The notes beneath the pieces are model-generated. The model was not told the DNA's origin and did not search any database. It saw only the letters and a program-made list of their open reading frames with translations. This document shows positions 12,602 through 24,600 of a stretch of 64,000 bases of DNA, piece by piece; within the stretch, counting starts at the first letter, position 1, and the number at the start of each line of letters is the position of its first letter. The DNA is from Sciurus carolinensis. Lineage: Eukaryota > Chordata > Mammalia > Rodentia > Sciuridae. The translations under genes and the position numbers were made by a program. Location: positions 558,001 to 622,000 of the forward strand of contig NC_062218.1 in NCBI RefSeq assembly GCF_902686445.1, read 5' to 3'.

Positions 12602-15600
12602 GTGCGCCGCGGGCAGGCGGGCGGGCGCCGGGGCTCTCCGCAGGCGGCCCGACGGTTCCTCCGCGGCGCGACGCCGCGACCATCCCAACGGTCGCCGCCG
12701 AGGCCGGGCGGGGGCGGGGCGGTGTGTCCGGTGTGCGTCCGGCGGGTGCATTGTGGGTGGGGTATGGGTGCAGCGGGTGCATTGTGGGTGTAGTGTGTCC
12801 GGTGTGGGCCCAGCGGGTGCATTGTGGGTGGGGTATGGGTGCAGCGGGTGCATTGTGGGTGTAGTGTGTCCGGTGTGGGCCCAGCGGGTGCATTGTGGGT
12901 GGGGTATGGGTGCAGCGGGTGCATTGTGGGTGTAGTGTGTCTGGTGTGGGCCCAGTGGGTGCATTGTGGGTGGGGTATGGGGGCATTGTAGGTGTAGTGT
13001 GCCAGGTGTGGGTGCAGAGGGTGCATTGTGGGTGTAGTGTGTCAGGTATGGGTCCAGCGGGTGCAGCATGGGTGGGGTGTGGTTGCAGTGGGTGAACTGT
13101 GGGTCTGGTGTGTCCAGTATGTGTCCAGTGGGTGCATTGTGGGTGGGGTATAGGTGCAGCGGGTGCATTGTGGGTGCAGTGTGTCCGGTGTGGGCCCAGC
13201 GGGTGCAGCGTGGGTGGGGTATGGGTGCAGCGGGTGCAGTGTGTCAGGTGTGGGTGCAGAGGGTGCCTTGTGGGTGCAGTGTGCCAGGTGTGGGTCCAGT
13301 GGGTGCAGTGTGCCAGGTGTGAGTCCAGTGGGTGCAGTGTGCCAGGTGTGGGTGCAGAGGGTGCCTTGTGGGTGCAGTGTGCCAGGTGTGGGTCCAGTGG
13401 GTGCAGTGTGGGTCTGCTGTGTGTAAGGTGTGGGTCCAGTGGGTGCAGTGCATCAGGTGTGGGTGCAGAGGATGCATTGTGGGTGCAGTGCGTCAGGTGT
13501 GGGTGCAGAGGGTGCCTTGTGGGTGCAGTGTGCCAGGTGTGGGTCTAGTGGGTGCAGTGCGTCAGGTGTGGGTGCAGAGGATGCATTGTGGGTGCAGTGT
13601 GTCAGGTGTGGGTCCAGTGGGAGCAGTGTGGGTCCAGTGTGTTGGGTGTGGGTCCAGCGGGTGCCTTGTGGGTGCAGTGTGTCTAGTGTGGGCCTAGCAG
13701 GTGCAGGGTGGGCGCAGTGTGGGTGCAGTGTGGGTCCTGTGGGTGCAGTGTGGGTCTGCTGTGTGTAAGGTGTGGGTCCATCGGGTGCAGTGTGGGTCTG
13801 CTGTGTGTAAGGTGTGGGTCCCGTGGGTGCAGTGTGTCAGGTGTGGGTCCGGTCTGGATCCGGTGGCTGCCACTGGCCAGGGAGCAGGCCTGGGCCCTGG
13901 CAGTGCTGCGTGGGGATCAGGACGCCCTCTCCCTGGGTTGCACCTGCTGCTGGGTTGCTGAGGACTGCATGCCTAGTCAGCAGGGATGAGGTGCTTTTGT
14001 GTTCTTGTTTTAGTTTGGGACTGAGGTCAGGGCCTCTTTTGAGGAACCCTGGGACCAGGGTTGGTAACTGTCCTTGAAGTGACTATCAGATTAGGAGGGT
14101 CCTATATTTCACCTTAAGAAAATGTGGACAATACAGAAATACCTAAAGAGAATAAAGGGATTGTTTTAACACAGTGCATAAATATGTTAGCGTTTTATGC
14201 CTTTCCTTTCAATCTTTTTGTGTATTATTAAAGAAAAATATTGTTGGGTGATGCTGTTGAAGAACAGTATGGAATACTATTCAGGACCTTTTGGACAGGC
14301 ACAGGGTGTTTTGCAGTGGTATTTTGCAAGGGTATTTTTCACTGGGGAAAGATTGGGTTCAACTCTGAATACAGTGTAGGCAAGTGAGAATCTATGACCA
14401 AGGAGCAGGCTGGGCATCAGTGGATGGGGAATTTCTAAGAAGAAACAGGAGGGACAAAGGGGTTTTGAAGGTGGGCCAGGCCACAGACCTCAGCTGGGAA
14501 TGGTGGAGGGTGGGTTCTTGCTAATATGACTGACAGGACTCTGGGCTATCCATGGATCCTGCAAGGACATGTACACACGGGCCTAGGTGCGGTTTAGGAG
14601 CCAAACTGAAGCTTGGACAGGCAGAGAGTCTTTGTTACTCCCCACTGTATTTATTTTATTTTGAGACAGGGTCTCTCTGAGTTGCCCGGACTGACCTGGA
14701 AGTTGCCGTCCTTCTGCCTTAACCTCCTGAGTAGCTGGGATCATAGACATGCCAGCTAGCTGCTGGATTTCTAAAAACCAGGAGTGTGGACATTTATTAT
14801 AATGATATATTCTTTTCAATTAGAAAAGGGTTAAAATCTCTTAACTTTCTGCCCTTAGCTGAGCTTCGGTCACTGTCTATCCCTGGAACATACCAAGAGA
14901 AGATCACTCATCTAGGAAACTCTCTGATGCGTCTGACAGTCCTGAAGTCTTTGGATCTCTCACGCAACTCCTTGGTTAGTCTAGAGGTGAGTCAAGATTC
15001 TTTCTTAAAAGAAAACGTATTGCTGTCAGCACCAGTGGAGAGCAGTGTGTGTCCTGACCGTGCCCATCATACCTGTAAACCATATACCTAGAGTTCAGCA
15101 CACTTAAACTGAGGTGAGCAAGATTTCTTACACTTCACTTTATATCCTTAAAATGCTTAGAAGGCCACCGACCATCTCCAAAGATGGATCATTGTTTCAG
15201 TCAGTTTTTTTGTTGCTGTGACCTGACAAAAACAATTTAAGGAGGAGACGTTTATTTGGGGGCTCACAGTTTCAGAGGTCCACAGAAGGCGACTCCATTT
15301 CTCGGGGCTCAGGGTGAGGCAGAACATCATGGCAAAGGGTGTAATGGAGGAAAGAGGGTTAGGACATGGCCAGCAGAAGCAGAGAGAGCAACTCCACTTG
15401 CCAGGGACGAGACATACCCCAAAGACACACCCAAATGTCCACCTCCTCCAGCCACACCACACCTACCTTCAGTTACCACTCAGTTAATCCCCATCTGGGA
15501 ATTAATGCACTGATTAGATTAAGGCTCTCAAAACACAATTGTTTCACTTATAAATTTCTAGCGTTTCACGCATGAGCTTTCGGGGATGCCTACTGTCTAA

Positions 15601-18600
15601 ATCACAGCATCTTTACAGGGAGTGAGGAGGGAGTCCAGGGGCACGTGTGGGTGCCTGCCCCTCTCTACCCCTTACCACTCTTGTTTTTCTTTACTTTGTG
15701 CACTTCACATCTGCGCGTAGGGCCTGACTTTGTTCTCTGACCCTACTGGGCAGACCTTGGGCTCCAGGTTCCTGTCAGCATGATCAGCAGGGACTAAGAA
15801 ATTGCCCATGACAGACCTCTACAGAGAGAACTAGAGAACACTAAAGAAAGGAATTGAAGAAGACCTTAGAAGATGGACAGAGCTCCCAGGCTCCTGGATA
15901 GGATTAATATTGTCAAAACGGCCATTCTACCAAAAGCACTATACAGATTTAATGCAATTCTTATTAAAATTCTAATGACATTTTTTCATGGAAATGGAAA
16001 AAGCAGTCATGAAATTTATTTGGAAAAATGGGAGGCCTGGAATAGCCAAAGCAATCCTTAGTGAGAAAAGTGAAGCAGGAGGCGTCACAATACCAGACCT
16101 CAAACTATACTTCAGAGCTACAGTAATAAAAACAGCATGGTATTGGCACCAAATCAGACACATAGACGAGTGGAACAGAATAGAAGACACAGAGACAAAC
16201 CCACATAAACAGTTTTCTCATACTAGACAAAGGCTCCATAAACATACATTGAAGAAAAAACAGCCTCTTCAACAAATGGTGCAGGGAAAACTGGAAATAC
16301 ATATGTTGCAGAATGGAATTGAATCCCTGTCTCTCACCCTGCACAAAACTCAAAGTGGATCAAGGACCTAGGCTTTAGGCCAGAGACCCTACATTTACTT
16401 GAGGAAAATGTAGGCCCAACTTTCCATCATGTCAGTGTTGGACCTGACTTTCTTAACAAGACTCCTAAAGCACAAGAGGTAAAATCAAGAATCAGTAAAT
16501 GGGATGGTATCGAACTAAAAAGCTTGGCAAAGGAAACAATAACATGAAGAGAGAGCCTATAGAATGTGAGAAAATCTTTGCTACCTGCCTCTCAGAGCAC
16601 TAATCTCCAGGATATATAAAGAACTCAAAAAACTTAACACCAAAAAAACAAATAACCCAATCAATAAATGGGTGAAAAAACTGAAAAGACACTTCACAGA
16701 AGGAGAAATATGATTGGTCAACAAATATATGAAAGAATGTTCAACATTTCTAGCAACTAGAGAAATGAATACAAGTAACCATAAATGTTGGCAAGGATGT
16801 GGGGATAAAGGTACACTTGTACATTGCTAGTGGGACTGCAAATTGGTGCAGCCACTCTGGAAAGCAGCATGGAGATTCCTCAGAAAACTTGGAATGGAAC
16901 CACTATTTGACCCAGTTATCCTACTCAGCATATACTCAAAGGACTTAAAATCAGCATACTATAGTGACACAGCCACATCAATGTTCATAGTAGCTCAATT
17001 TACAATAGCTAAGCAGTGGAACCAACCTTAGATAAATGGATGAAGAAAACGTGGTCTGTATACTCAATGGAGTATTACTCAGCCATAAAAAAGAATGACT
17101 TTATAACTTTTGCTAGTAAATGAGTGGATCTGGAGACTATCGTGCTAAGTGAAATAAGCCAATCCCAAAAAAACCAAAGGCTGAATGTACTCTCTGGTAT
17201 GTGGAAGCTAACATACAACAAATGGTGGAAAGAATAGGAGTTCAGTGGATTAGACAAAAGGGAATGAAGGGAAAGGAGAGGTAATGGGAATAGGAAAGAC
17301 AGTAGAATGAATTAGACTCACTTTCCTATGTCCTTATAAGAATACACCACCTGTGAAACTCCACATCATGTAACCGCTAAAATGGAATCCTAATTAGAAT
17401 AAGTTACATTCCATGTGTGTCTAATCCCTCTGAATGCACTCTACTGTCACGTACGTCTAAAAAGAACAGGTTAAAAAGTCACCCAGACGGTATGGTGGGG
17501 AGGACATGTGAACCTGCTCTTGGTTCAATTCAGAGAGGGGAGTCTTGCCCTGAAAGACACACAAGACATTACATGGTACTTTTAGAGACCACATCTGACC
17601 CAGGGCTTCAGAGCCTGGCTCAGCTCAGGCTGTGCCCAGTCCTGGCTCATCTCCTGACCTCCCAGGCCTCAGTTTCCTAATCTGTAGATGGGGCCGCAAA
17701 GAATCCTGACGCTGCTGGGTTGTGAGAGTAACTGAAATGCCCCTTACTCAGGACATGCCGAGCACCTGGGAGGCCCGGCTGTGCTTGTGCGGGTGGGACT
17801 GGCAGGCGTGAGTGCCCTCCCTCCAAGAAGGCCACGGGCTCCTACTCTTCCTGCCTGGGCGTGTCCGCTCTTGGCCCACCCCTGCCCCTGGTCTGCTGCT
17901 GTGAGTGCTTTCCAGGGCGTAAAGGTCGCGCTCTCTGTTCGCAGGGCATCCAGTACCTGGTCTCCCTGGAGAGTCTCAACCTCTACTACAACTGCATCTC
18001 CTCCCTGGCAGAGGTGTTCCGGCTGCACTCCCTCGCGGAGCTGCAGGACCTGGACCTCCGGCTGAACCCCGTCGTGAAGAACGAGTCTGACTACCGCCTG
18101 TTTGTGGTGCACATGCTCCCCAGGCTGCGGCAGCTGGGTAGGCCTGGGCCTGGGGCCGCGGCGCCACCTCACGGCGCGGGGCGCCACCTCACGGTGCCGG
18201 GGCAGTCTCTGCTCTTGGGCGCCTCCTGCTGTTGACTTTCTACACCGATGGCCTGAGTCCTGCAGACCTTGGCTCAGCTGGGCCAGTGTCCTGACAGGGT
18301 GGGTGTGGAGGCGGGGTGCCTGGGAAGGGCCCAGGGCCCGGCCTTGGTGCGTGCTGGCCATGGCCGGCGCCCCCTTCCTGGCGGAGTTTCCGCGGGAGCT
18401 GCCTGTCAGCACCTGTGTCAGTGCAGGCTGACGTGGTGGTGCTCTGGTGAGAGTGAGAGTGCGCCACAGGCCCGCTCTTGCCAGAAACCCACCTGCCGTG
18501 CCCCTCAGTCAGACCTGCTCTCTCCGGCCTTCCGAGAGACCACGGAGCAGCCCCAGGCCTGGCTGGTTCCGTTCCGGAAGGAGCTGCCCCGGACAGTGAG

Positions 18601-21600
18601 GGGAAGGGGAGTGGGGTGACTCTAGTGTTGACGAAGAGACGCGCCATCTTCACATTGGGAGAGGCCTCCAGACGCAGCCAGCGTGTCCTTGCAGGCAGAG
18701 TCATGGCAGGGGTCTCAGGACAGGGCTGAGCCCTGGCTGCATGGGGCTGCAGGAGGCCCTGGCGCGGGGTGTGCAGAAGCTGGCAGGGCGGCCGTGGGGC
18801 TGGGGGAGGACACAGGGGGTCCAGAGGGTGTGGTCTGTGGAGAGGGCGCTGTGTCCTGTGGGGGACGGTCCCGCGCGTTCCCCGCTGTGCGGCATGGGTT
18901 TGCACCGGCAGGTGCAGGGGTAGAGCTGCTTGTCCCACGAGTGTGTGAGGCACTGTGGGGGAGGCAAAGTGGAGGCAGCCTGGGGACCAGAGAGGGGCAG
19001 ACGCCTCTGACATGGCTCCTGGGCACCACCTTCAAAACATGTTTTTCTGCTTAAAACTATGTTCCACGATGACTTATTTGTTATTTCTTACCGTTTCTGT
19101 AATTTTCGAGGTGTTCCAAGAGTAAATGCTCTCGGGGAGGAAGCTTAGGACCTTAGCCTGTTGAAACACTGCTCCTGGGACAAGATCAGTGGAAGCTCCC
19201 ATGCTGGGACGCTCCTCATGCTGGCGGAGGGAGCCAGGAGCTCTGCAGGGGCCTCAAAGTCAGCCTTGGGCACGGAGTCTGTCCCTGGGGAACTTAGGGT
19301 ACAGACCCTCGCCACAAACTCACAAATCAAAGTGCTCTTCAGTGTTCCAGGGATCTCCTGTAACAACATACAGTGTGTGTGGGTCTACCCAGCACCTGTG
19401 TCCTGTGTAGGACAGGGAGTGTGTCCTCCTGCTGTGTGTGTGTGTGTGAGTCTACCCAGCACCTGTGTCCTGTGTAGGACAGGGAGTGTGTCCTCCTGCT
19501 GTGTGTGTGTGTGTGTGTGAGTCTACCCAGCACCTGTGTCCTGTGTAGGACAGGGAGTGTGTCCTCCTGCTGTGTGTGTGAGTGTGTGAGTCTACCCAGC
19601 ACCTGTGTCCTGTGTAGGACAGGGAGTGTGTCCTCCTGCTGTGTGTGTGTGTGTGAGTCTACCCAGCACCTGTGTCCTGTGTAGGACAGGGAGTGTGTCC
19701 TCCTGCTGTGTGTGTGTGTGTGTGTGTGAGTCTACCCAGCACCTGTGTCCTGTGTAGGACAGGGAGTGTGTCCTCCTGCTGTGTGTGTGTGTGTGAGTCT
19801 ACCCAGCACCTGTGTCCTGTGTAGGACAGGGAGTGTGTCCTCCTGCTGTGTGTGTGTGTGTGTGTGTGTGAGTCTACCCAGCACCTGTGTCCTGTGTAGG
19901 ACAGGGAGTGTGTCCTCCTGCTGTGTGTGTGTGTGTGTGTGTGAGTCTACCCAGCACCTGTGTCCTGTGTAGGACAGGGAGTGTGTCCTCCTGCTGTGTG
20001 TGTGTGTGTGTGAGTCTACCCAGCACCTGTGTCCTGTGTAGGACAGGGAGTGTGTCCTCCTGCTGTGTGTGTGTGTGTGTGTGAGTCTACCCAGCACCTG
20101 TGTCCAGTGTAGGACAGGCAGTGTGTCCTCCTGCTGTGTGTGTGTGAGTGTGTGAGTCTACCCAGCACCTGCGTCCTGTGTAGGACAGGGAGTGTGTCCT
20201 CCTGCTGTGTGTGTGTGTGTGGGTCTACCCAGCACCTGTGTCCTGTGTAGGACAGGGAGTGTGTCCTCCTGCTGTGTGTGTATGTGTGTGTGTGTGTGGG
20301 TCTACCCAGCACCTGTGTCCTGTGTAGGACAGGGAGTGTGTCCTCCTGCTGTGTGTGTGTGTGTGTGTGAGTCTACCCAGCACCTGTGTCCTGTGTAGGA
20401 CAGGGAGTGTGTCCTCCTGCTGTGTGTGTGAGTGTGTGAGTCTACCCAGCACCTGTGTCCTGTGTAGGACAGGGAGTGTGTCCTCCTGCTGTGTGTGTGT
20501 GTGTGAGTCTACCCAGCACCTGTGTCCTGTGTAGGACAGGGAGTGTGTCCTCCTGCTGTGTGTGTGTGTGTGTGTGTGAGTCTACCCAGCACCTGTGTCC
20601 TGTGTAGGACAGGGAGTGTGTCCTCCTGCTGTGTGTGTGTGTGTGTGTGTGTGTCTACCCAGCACCTGTGTCCTGTGTAGGACAGGGAGTGTGTCCTCCT
20701 GCTGTGTGTGTGTGTGTGTGAGTCTACCCAGCACCTGTGTCCTGTGTAGGACAGGGAGTGTGTCCTCCTGCTGTGTGTGTATGTGTGTGTGAGTCTACCC
20801 AGCACCTGTGTCCTGTGTAGGACAGGCAGTGTGTCCTCCTGCTGTGTGTGTGTGTGTGTGTGAGTCTACCCAGCACCTGTGTCCTGTGTAGGACAGGGAG
20901 TGTGTCCTCCTGCTGTGTGTGTGTGTGTGTGTGTCAGTCTACCCAGCACCTGTGTCCTGTGTAGGACAGGGAGTGTGTCCTCCTGCTGTGTGTGTGTGTG
21001 TGTGTGAGTCTACCCAGCACCTGTGTCCTGTGTAGGACAGGGAGTGTGTCCTCCTGCTGTGTGTGTGTGTGTGTGAGTCTACCCAGCACCTGTGTCCTGT
21101 GTAGGACAGGGAGTGTGTCCTCCTGCTGTGTGTGTGTGTGTGTGTGTGAGTCTACCCAGCACCTGTGTCCTCTGTAGGACAGGCAGTGTGTCCTCCTGCT
21201 GTGTGTGTGTGAGTGTGTGAGTCTACCCAGCACCTGCGTCCTGTGTAGGACAGGGAGTGTGTCCTCCTGCTGTGTGTGTGTGTGTGAGTCTACCCAGCAC
21301 CTGTGTCCTGTGTAGGACAGGGAGTGTGTCCTCCTGCTGTGTGTGTGTGTGAGTCTACCCAGCACCTGTGTCCTGTGTAGGACAGGGAGTGTGTCCCCCT
21401 GCTGTGTGTGTGTGTGTGGGTCTACCCAGCACCTGTGTCCTGTGTAGGACAGGGAGTGTGTCCTCCTGCTGTGTGTGTGTGTGTGAGTCTACCCAGCACC
21501 TGTGTCCTGTGTAGGACAGGGAGTGTGTCCTCCTGCTGTGTGTGTGTGTGTGAGTCTACCCAGCACCTGTGTCCTGTGTAGGACAGGGAGTGTGTCCCCC

Positions 21601-24600
21601 TGCTGTGTGTGTGTGTGTGAGTCTACCCAGCACCTGTGTCCTGTGTAGGACAGGGAGTGTGTCCTCCTGCTGTGTGTGTGTGTGTGTGTGAGTCTACCCA
21701 GCACCTGTGTCCTGTGTAGGACAGGGAGTGTGTCCTCCTGCTGTGTGTGTGTGTGTGTGTGAGTCTACCCAGCACCTGTGTCCTGTGTAGGACAGGGAGT
21801 GTGTCCTCCTGCTGTGTGTGTGTGTGTGTGTGAGTCTACCCAGCACCTGTGTCCTGTGTAGGACAGGGAGTGTGTCCCCCTGCAGTGTGTGTGTGTGTGG
21901 GTCTACCCAGCACCTGTGTCCTGTGTAGGACAGGGAGTGTGTCCTCCTGCTGTGTGTGTGTGTGTGAGTCTACCCAGCACCTGTGTCCTGTGTAGGACAG
22001 GGAGTGTGTCCTCCTGCTGTGTGTGTGTGTGTGTGTGAGTCTACCCAGCACCTGTGTCCTGTGTAGGACAGGGAGTGTGTCCTCCTGCTGTGTGTGTGTG
22101 TGGGGGTCTACCCAGCACCTGTGTCCTGTGTAGGACAGGGAGTGTGTCCTCCTGCTGTGTGTGTGTGTGTGTGTGAGTCTACCCAGCACCTGTGTCCTGT
22201 GTAGGACAGGGAGTGTGTCCTCCTGCTGTGTGTGTGTGTGTGTGGGTCTACCCAGCACCTGTGTCCTGTGTAGGACAGGGAGTGTGTCCTCCTGCTGTGT
22301 GTGTGTGTGTGTGTGTGAGTCTACCCAGCACCTGTGTCCTGTGTAGGACAGGGAGTGTGTCCTCCTGCTGTGTGTGTGTGTGTGTGTGTGTGTCTACCCA
22401 GCACCTGTGTCCTGTGTAGGACAGGGAGTGTGTCCCCCTGCTGTGTGTGTGTGTGTGTGTGAGTCTACCCAGCACCTGTGTCCTGTGTAGGACAGGCACT
22501 GTGTCCTCCTGCTGTGTGTGTGTGTGTGAGTCTACCCAGCACCTGTGTCCTGTGTAGGACAGGGAGTGTGTCCTCCTGCTGTGTGTGTGTGTGTGTGTGA
22601 GTCTACCCAGCACCTGTGTCCTGTGTAGGACAGGGAGTGTGTCCTCCTGCTGTGTGTGTGTGTGTGTGTGTGAGTCTACCCAGCACCTGTGTCCTGTGTA
22701 GGACAGGGAGTGTGTCCTCCTGCTGTGTGTGTGTGTGTGTGTGAGTCTACCCAGCACCTGTGTCCTGTGTAGGACAGGGAGTGTGTCCTCCTGCTGTGTG
22801 TGTGTGTGTGTGTGTGAGTCTACCCAGCACCTGTGTCCTGTGTAGGACAGGGAGTGTGTCCTCATGCTGTGTGTGTGTGTGTGTGTGTGTGTCTACCCAG
22901 CACCTGTGTCCTGTGTAGGACAGGGAGTGTGTCCTCCTGCTGTGTGTGTGTGTGTGAGTCTACCCAGCACCTGTGTCCTGTGTAGGACAGGCAGTGTGTC
23001 CTCCTGCTGTGTGTGTGTGTGTGTGTGTGTGAGTCTACCCAGCACCTGTGTCCTGTGTAGGACAGGGAGTGTGTCCTCCTGCTGTGTGTGTGTGTGTGTG
23101 TGAGTCTACCCAGCACCTGTGTCCTGTGTAGGACAGGGAGTGTGTCCTCCTGCTGTGTGTGTGTGTTTGTGTGAGTCTACCCATCACCTTTGTCCTGTGT
23201 AGGACAGGGAGTGTGTCCTCCTGCTGTGTGTGTGTGTGTGTGTGAGTCTACCCAGCACCTGTGTCCTGTGTAGGACAGGCAGTGTGTCCTCCTGCTGTGT
23301 GTGTGTGAGTGTGTGAGTCTACCCAGCACCTGCGTCCTGTGTAGGACAGGGAGTGTGTCCTCCTGCTGTGTGTGTGTGTGTGAGTCTACCCAGCACCTGT
23401 GTCCTGTGTAGGACAGGGAGTGTGTCCTTCTGCTGTGTGTGTATGTGTGTGTGTGTGTGGGTCTACCCAGCACCTGTGTCCTGTGTAGGACAGGGAGTGT
23501 GTCCTCCTGCTGTGTGTGTATGTGTGTGTGTGTGGGGGTCTACCCAGCACCTGTGTCCTGTGTAGGACAGGGAGTGTGTCCTCCTGCTGTGTGTGTGTGT
23601 GTGTGAGTCTACCCAGCACATGTGTCCTGTGTAGGACAGGGAGTGTGTCCTCCTGCTGTGTGTGTATGTGTGTGTGTGTGTGGGTCTACCCAGCACCTGT
23701 GTCCTGTGTAGGACAGGGAGTGTGTCCTCCTGCTGTGTGTGTATGTGTGTGTGTGTGTGGGTCTACCCAGCACCTGTGTCCTGTGTAGGACAGGGAGTGT
23801 GTCCTCCTGCTGTGTGTGTGTGTGTGTGTGAGTCTACCCAGCACCTGTGTCCTGTGTAGGACAGGGAGTGTGTCCTCCTGCTGTGTGTGTGTGTGTGTGT
23901 GAGTCTACCCAGCACCTGTGTCCTGTGTAGGACAGGGAGTGTGTCCTCCTGCTGTGTTTGTGTGTGTGAGTCTACCCAGCACCTGTGTCCTGTGTAGGAC
24001 AGGGAGTGTGTCCCCCTGCTGTGTGTGTGTGTGTGGGTCTACCCAGCACCTGTGTCCTGTGTAGGACAGGGAGTGTGTCCTCCTGCTGTGTGTGTGTGTG
24101 TGTGAGTCTACCCAGCACCTGTGTCCTGTGTAGGACAGGGAGTGTGTCCTCCTGCTGTGTGTGTGTGTGTGAGTCTACCCAGCACCTGTGTCCTGTGTAG
24201 GACAGGGAGTGTGTCCTCCTGCTGTGTGTGTGTGTGTAAGTCTACCCAGCACCTGTGTCCTGTGTAGGACAGGGAGTGTGTCCTCCTGCTGTGTGTGTGT
24301 GTGTGTGAGTCTACCCAGCACCTGTGTCCTGTGTAGGACAGGGAGTGTGTCCCCCTGCTGTGTGTGTGTGTGTGGGTCTACCCAGCACCTGTGTCCTGTG
24401 TAGGACAGGGAGTGTGTCCTCCTGCTGTGTGTGTGTGTGTGAGTCTACCCAGCACCTGTGTCCTGTGTAGGACAGGGAGTGTGTCCTCCTGCTGTGTGTG
24501 TGTGTGTGTGTGTGAGTCTACCCAGCACCTGTGTCCTGTGTAGGACAGGGAGTGTGTCCTCCTGCTGTGTGTGTGTGTGTGTGAGTCTACCCAGCACCTG

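Larger units (their letters stand above)
12330..12740 (+). promoter_or_regulatory. CEP72: CEP72 CpG-island promoter
   Basis: A dense CpG region surrounds exon 1. At least four GC boxes of the form CCCCGCCCC occur between about 12385 and 12486, consistent with SP1-family binding. There is no TATA box in the expected place, as is usual for housekeeping and cell-cycle genes. The exact transcription start cannot be read from sequence alone. Confidence 0.85.

Noticed and set aside
12311..13768. Open frames of up to 285 codons on both strands across exon 1 and the intron 1 array
   Set aside because: Composition and repeat effect. Only 12523-12601 shows CEP72 similarity.
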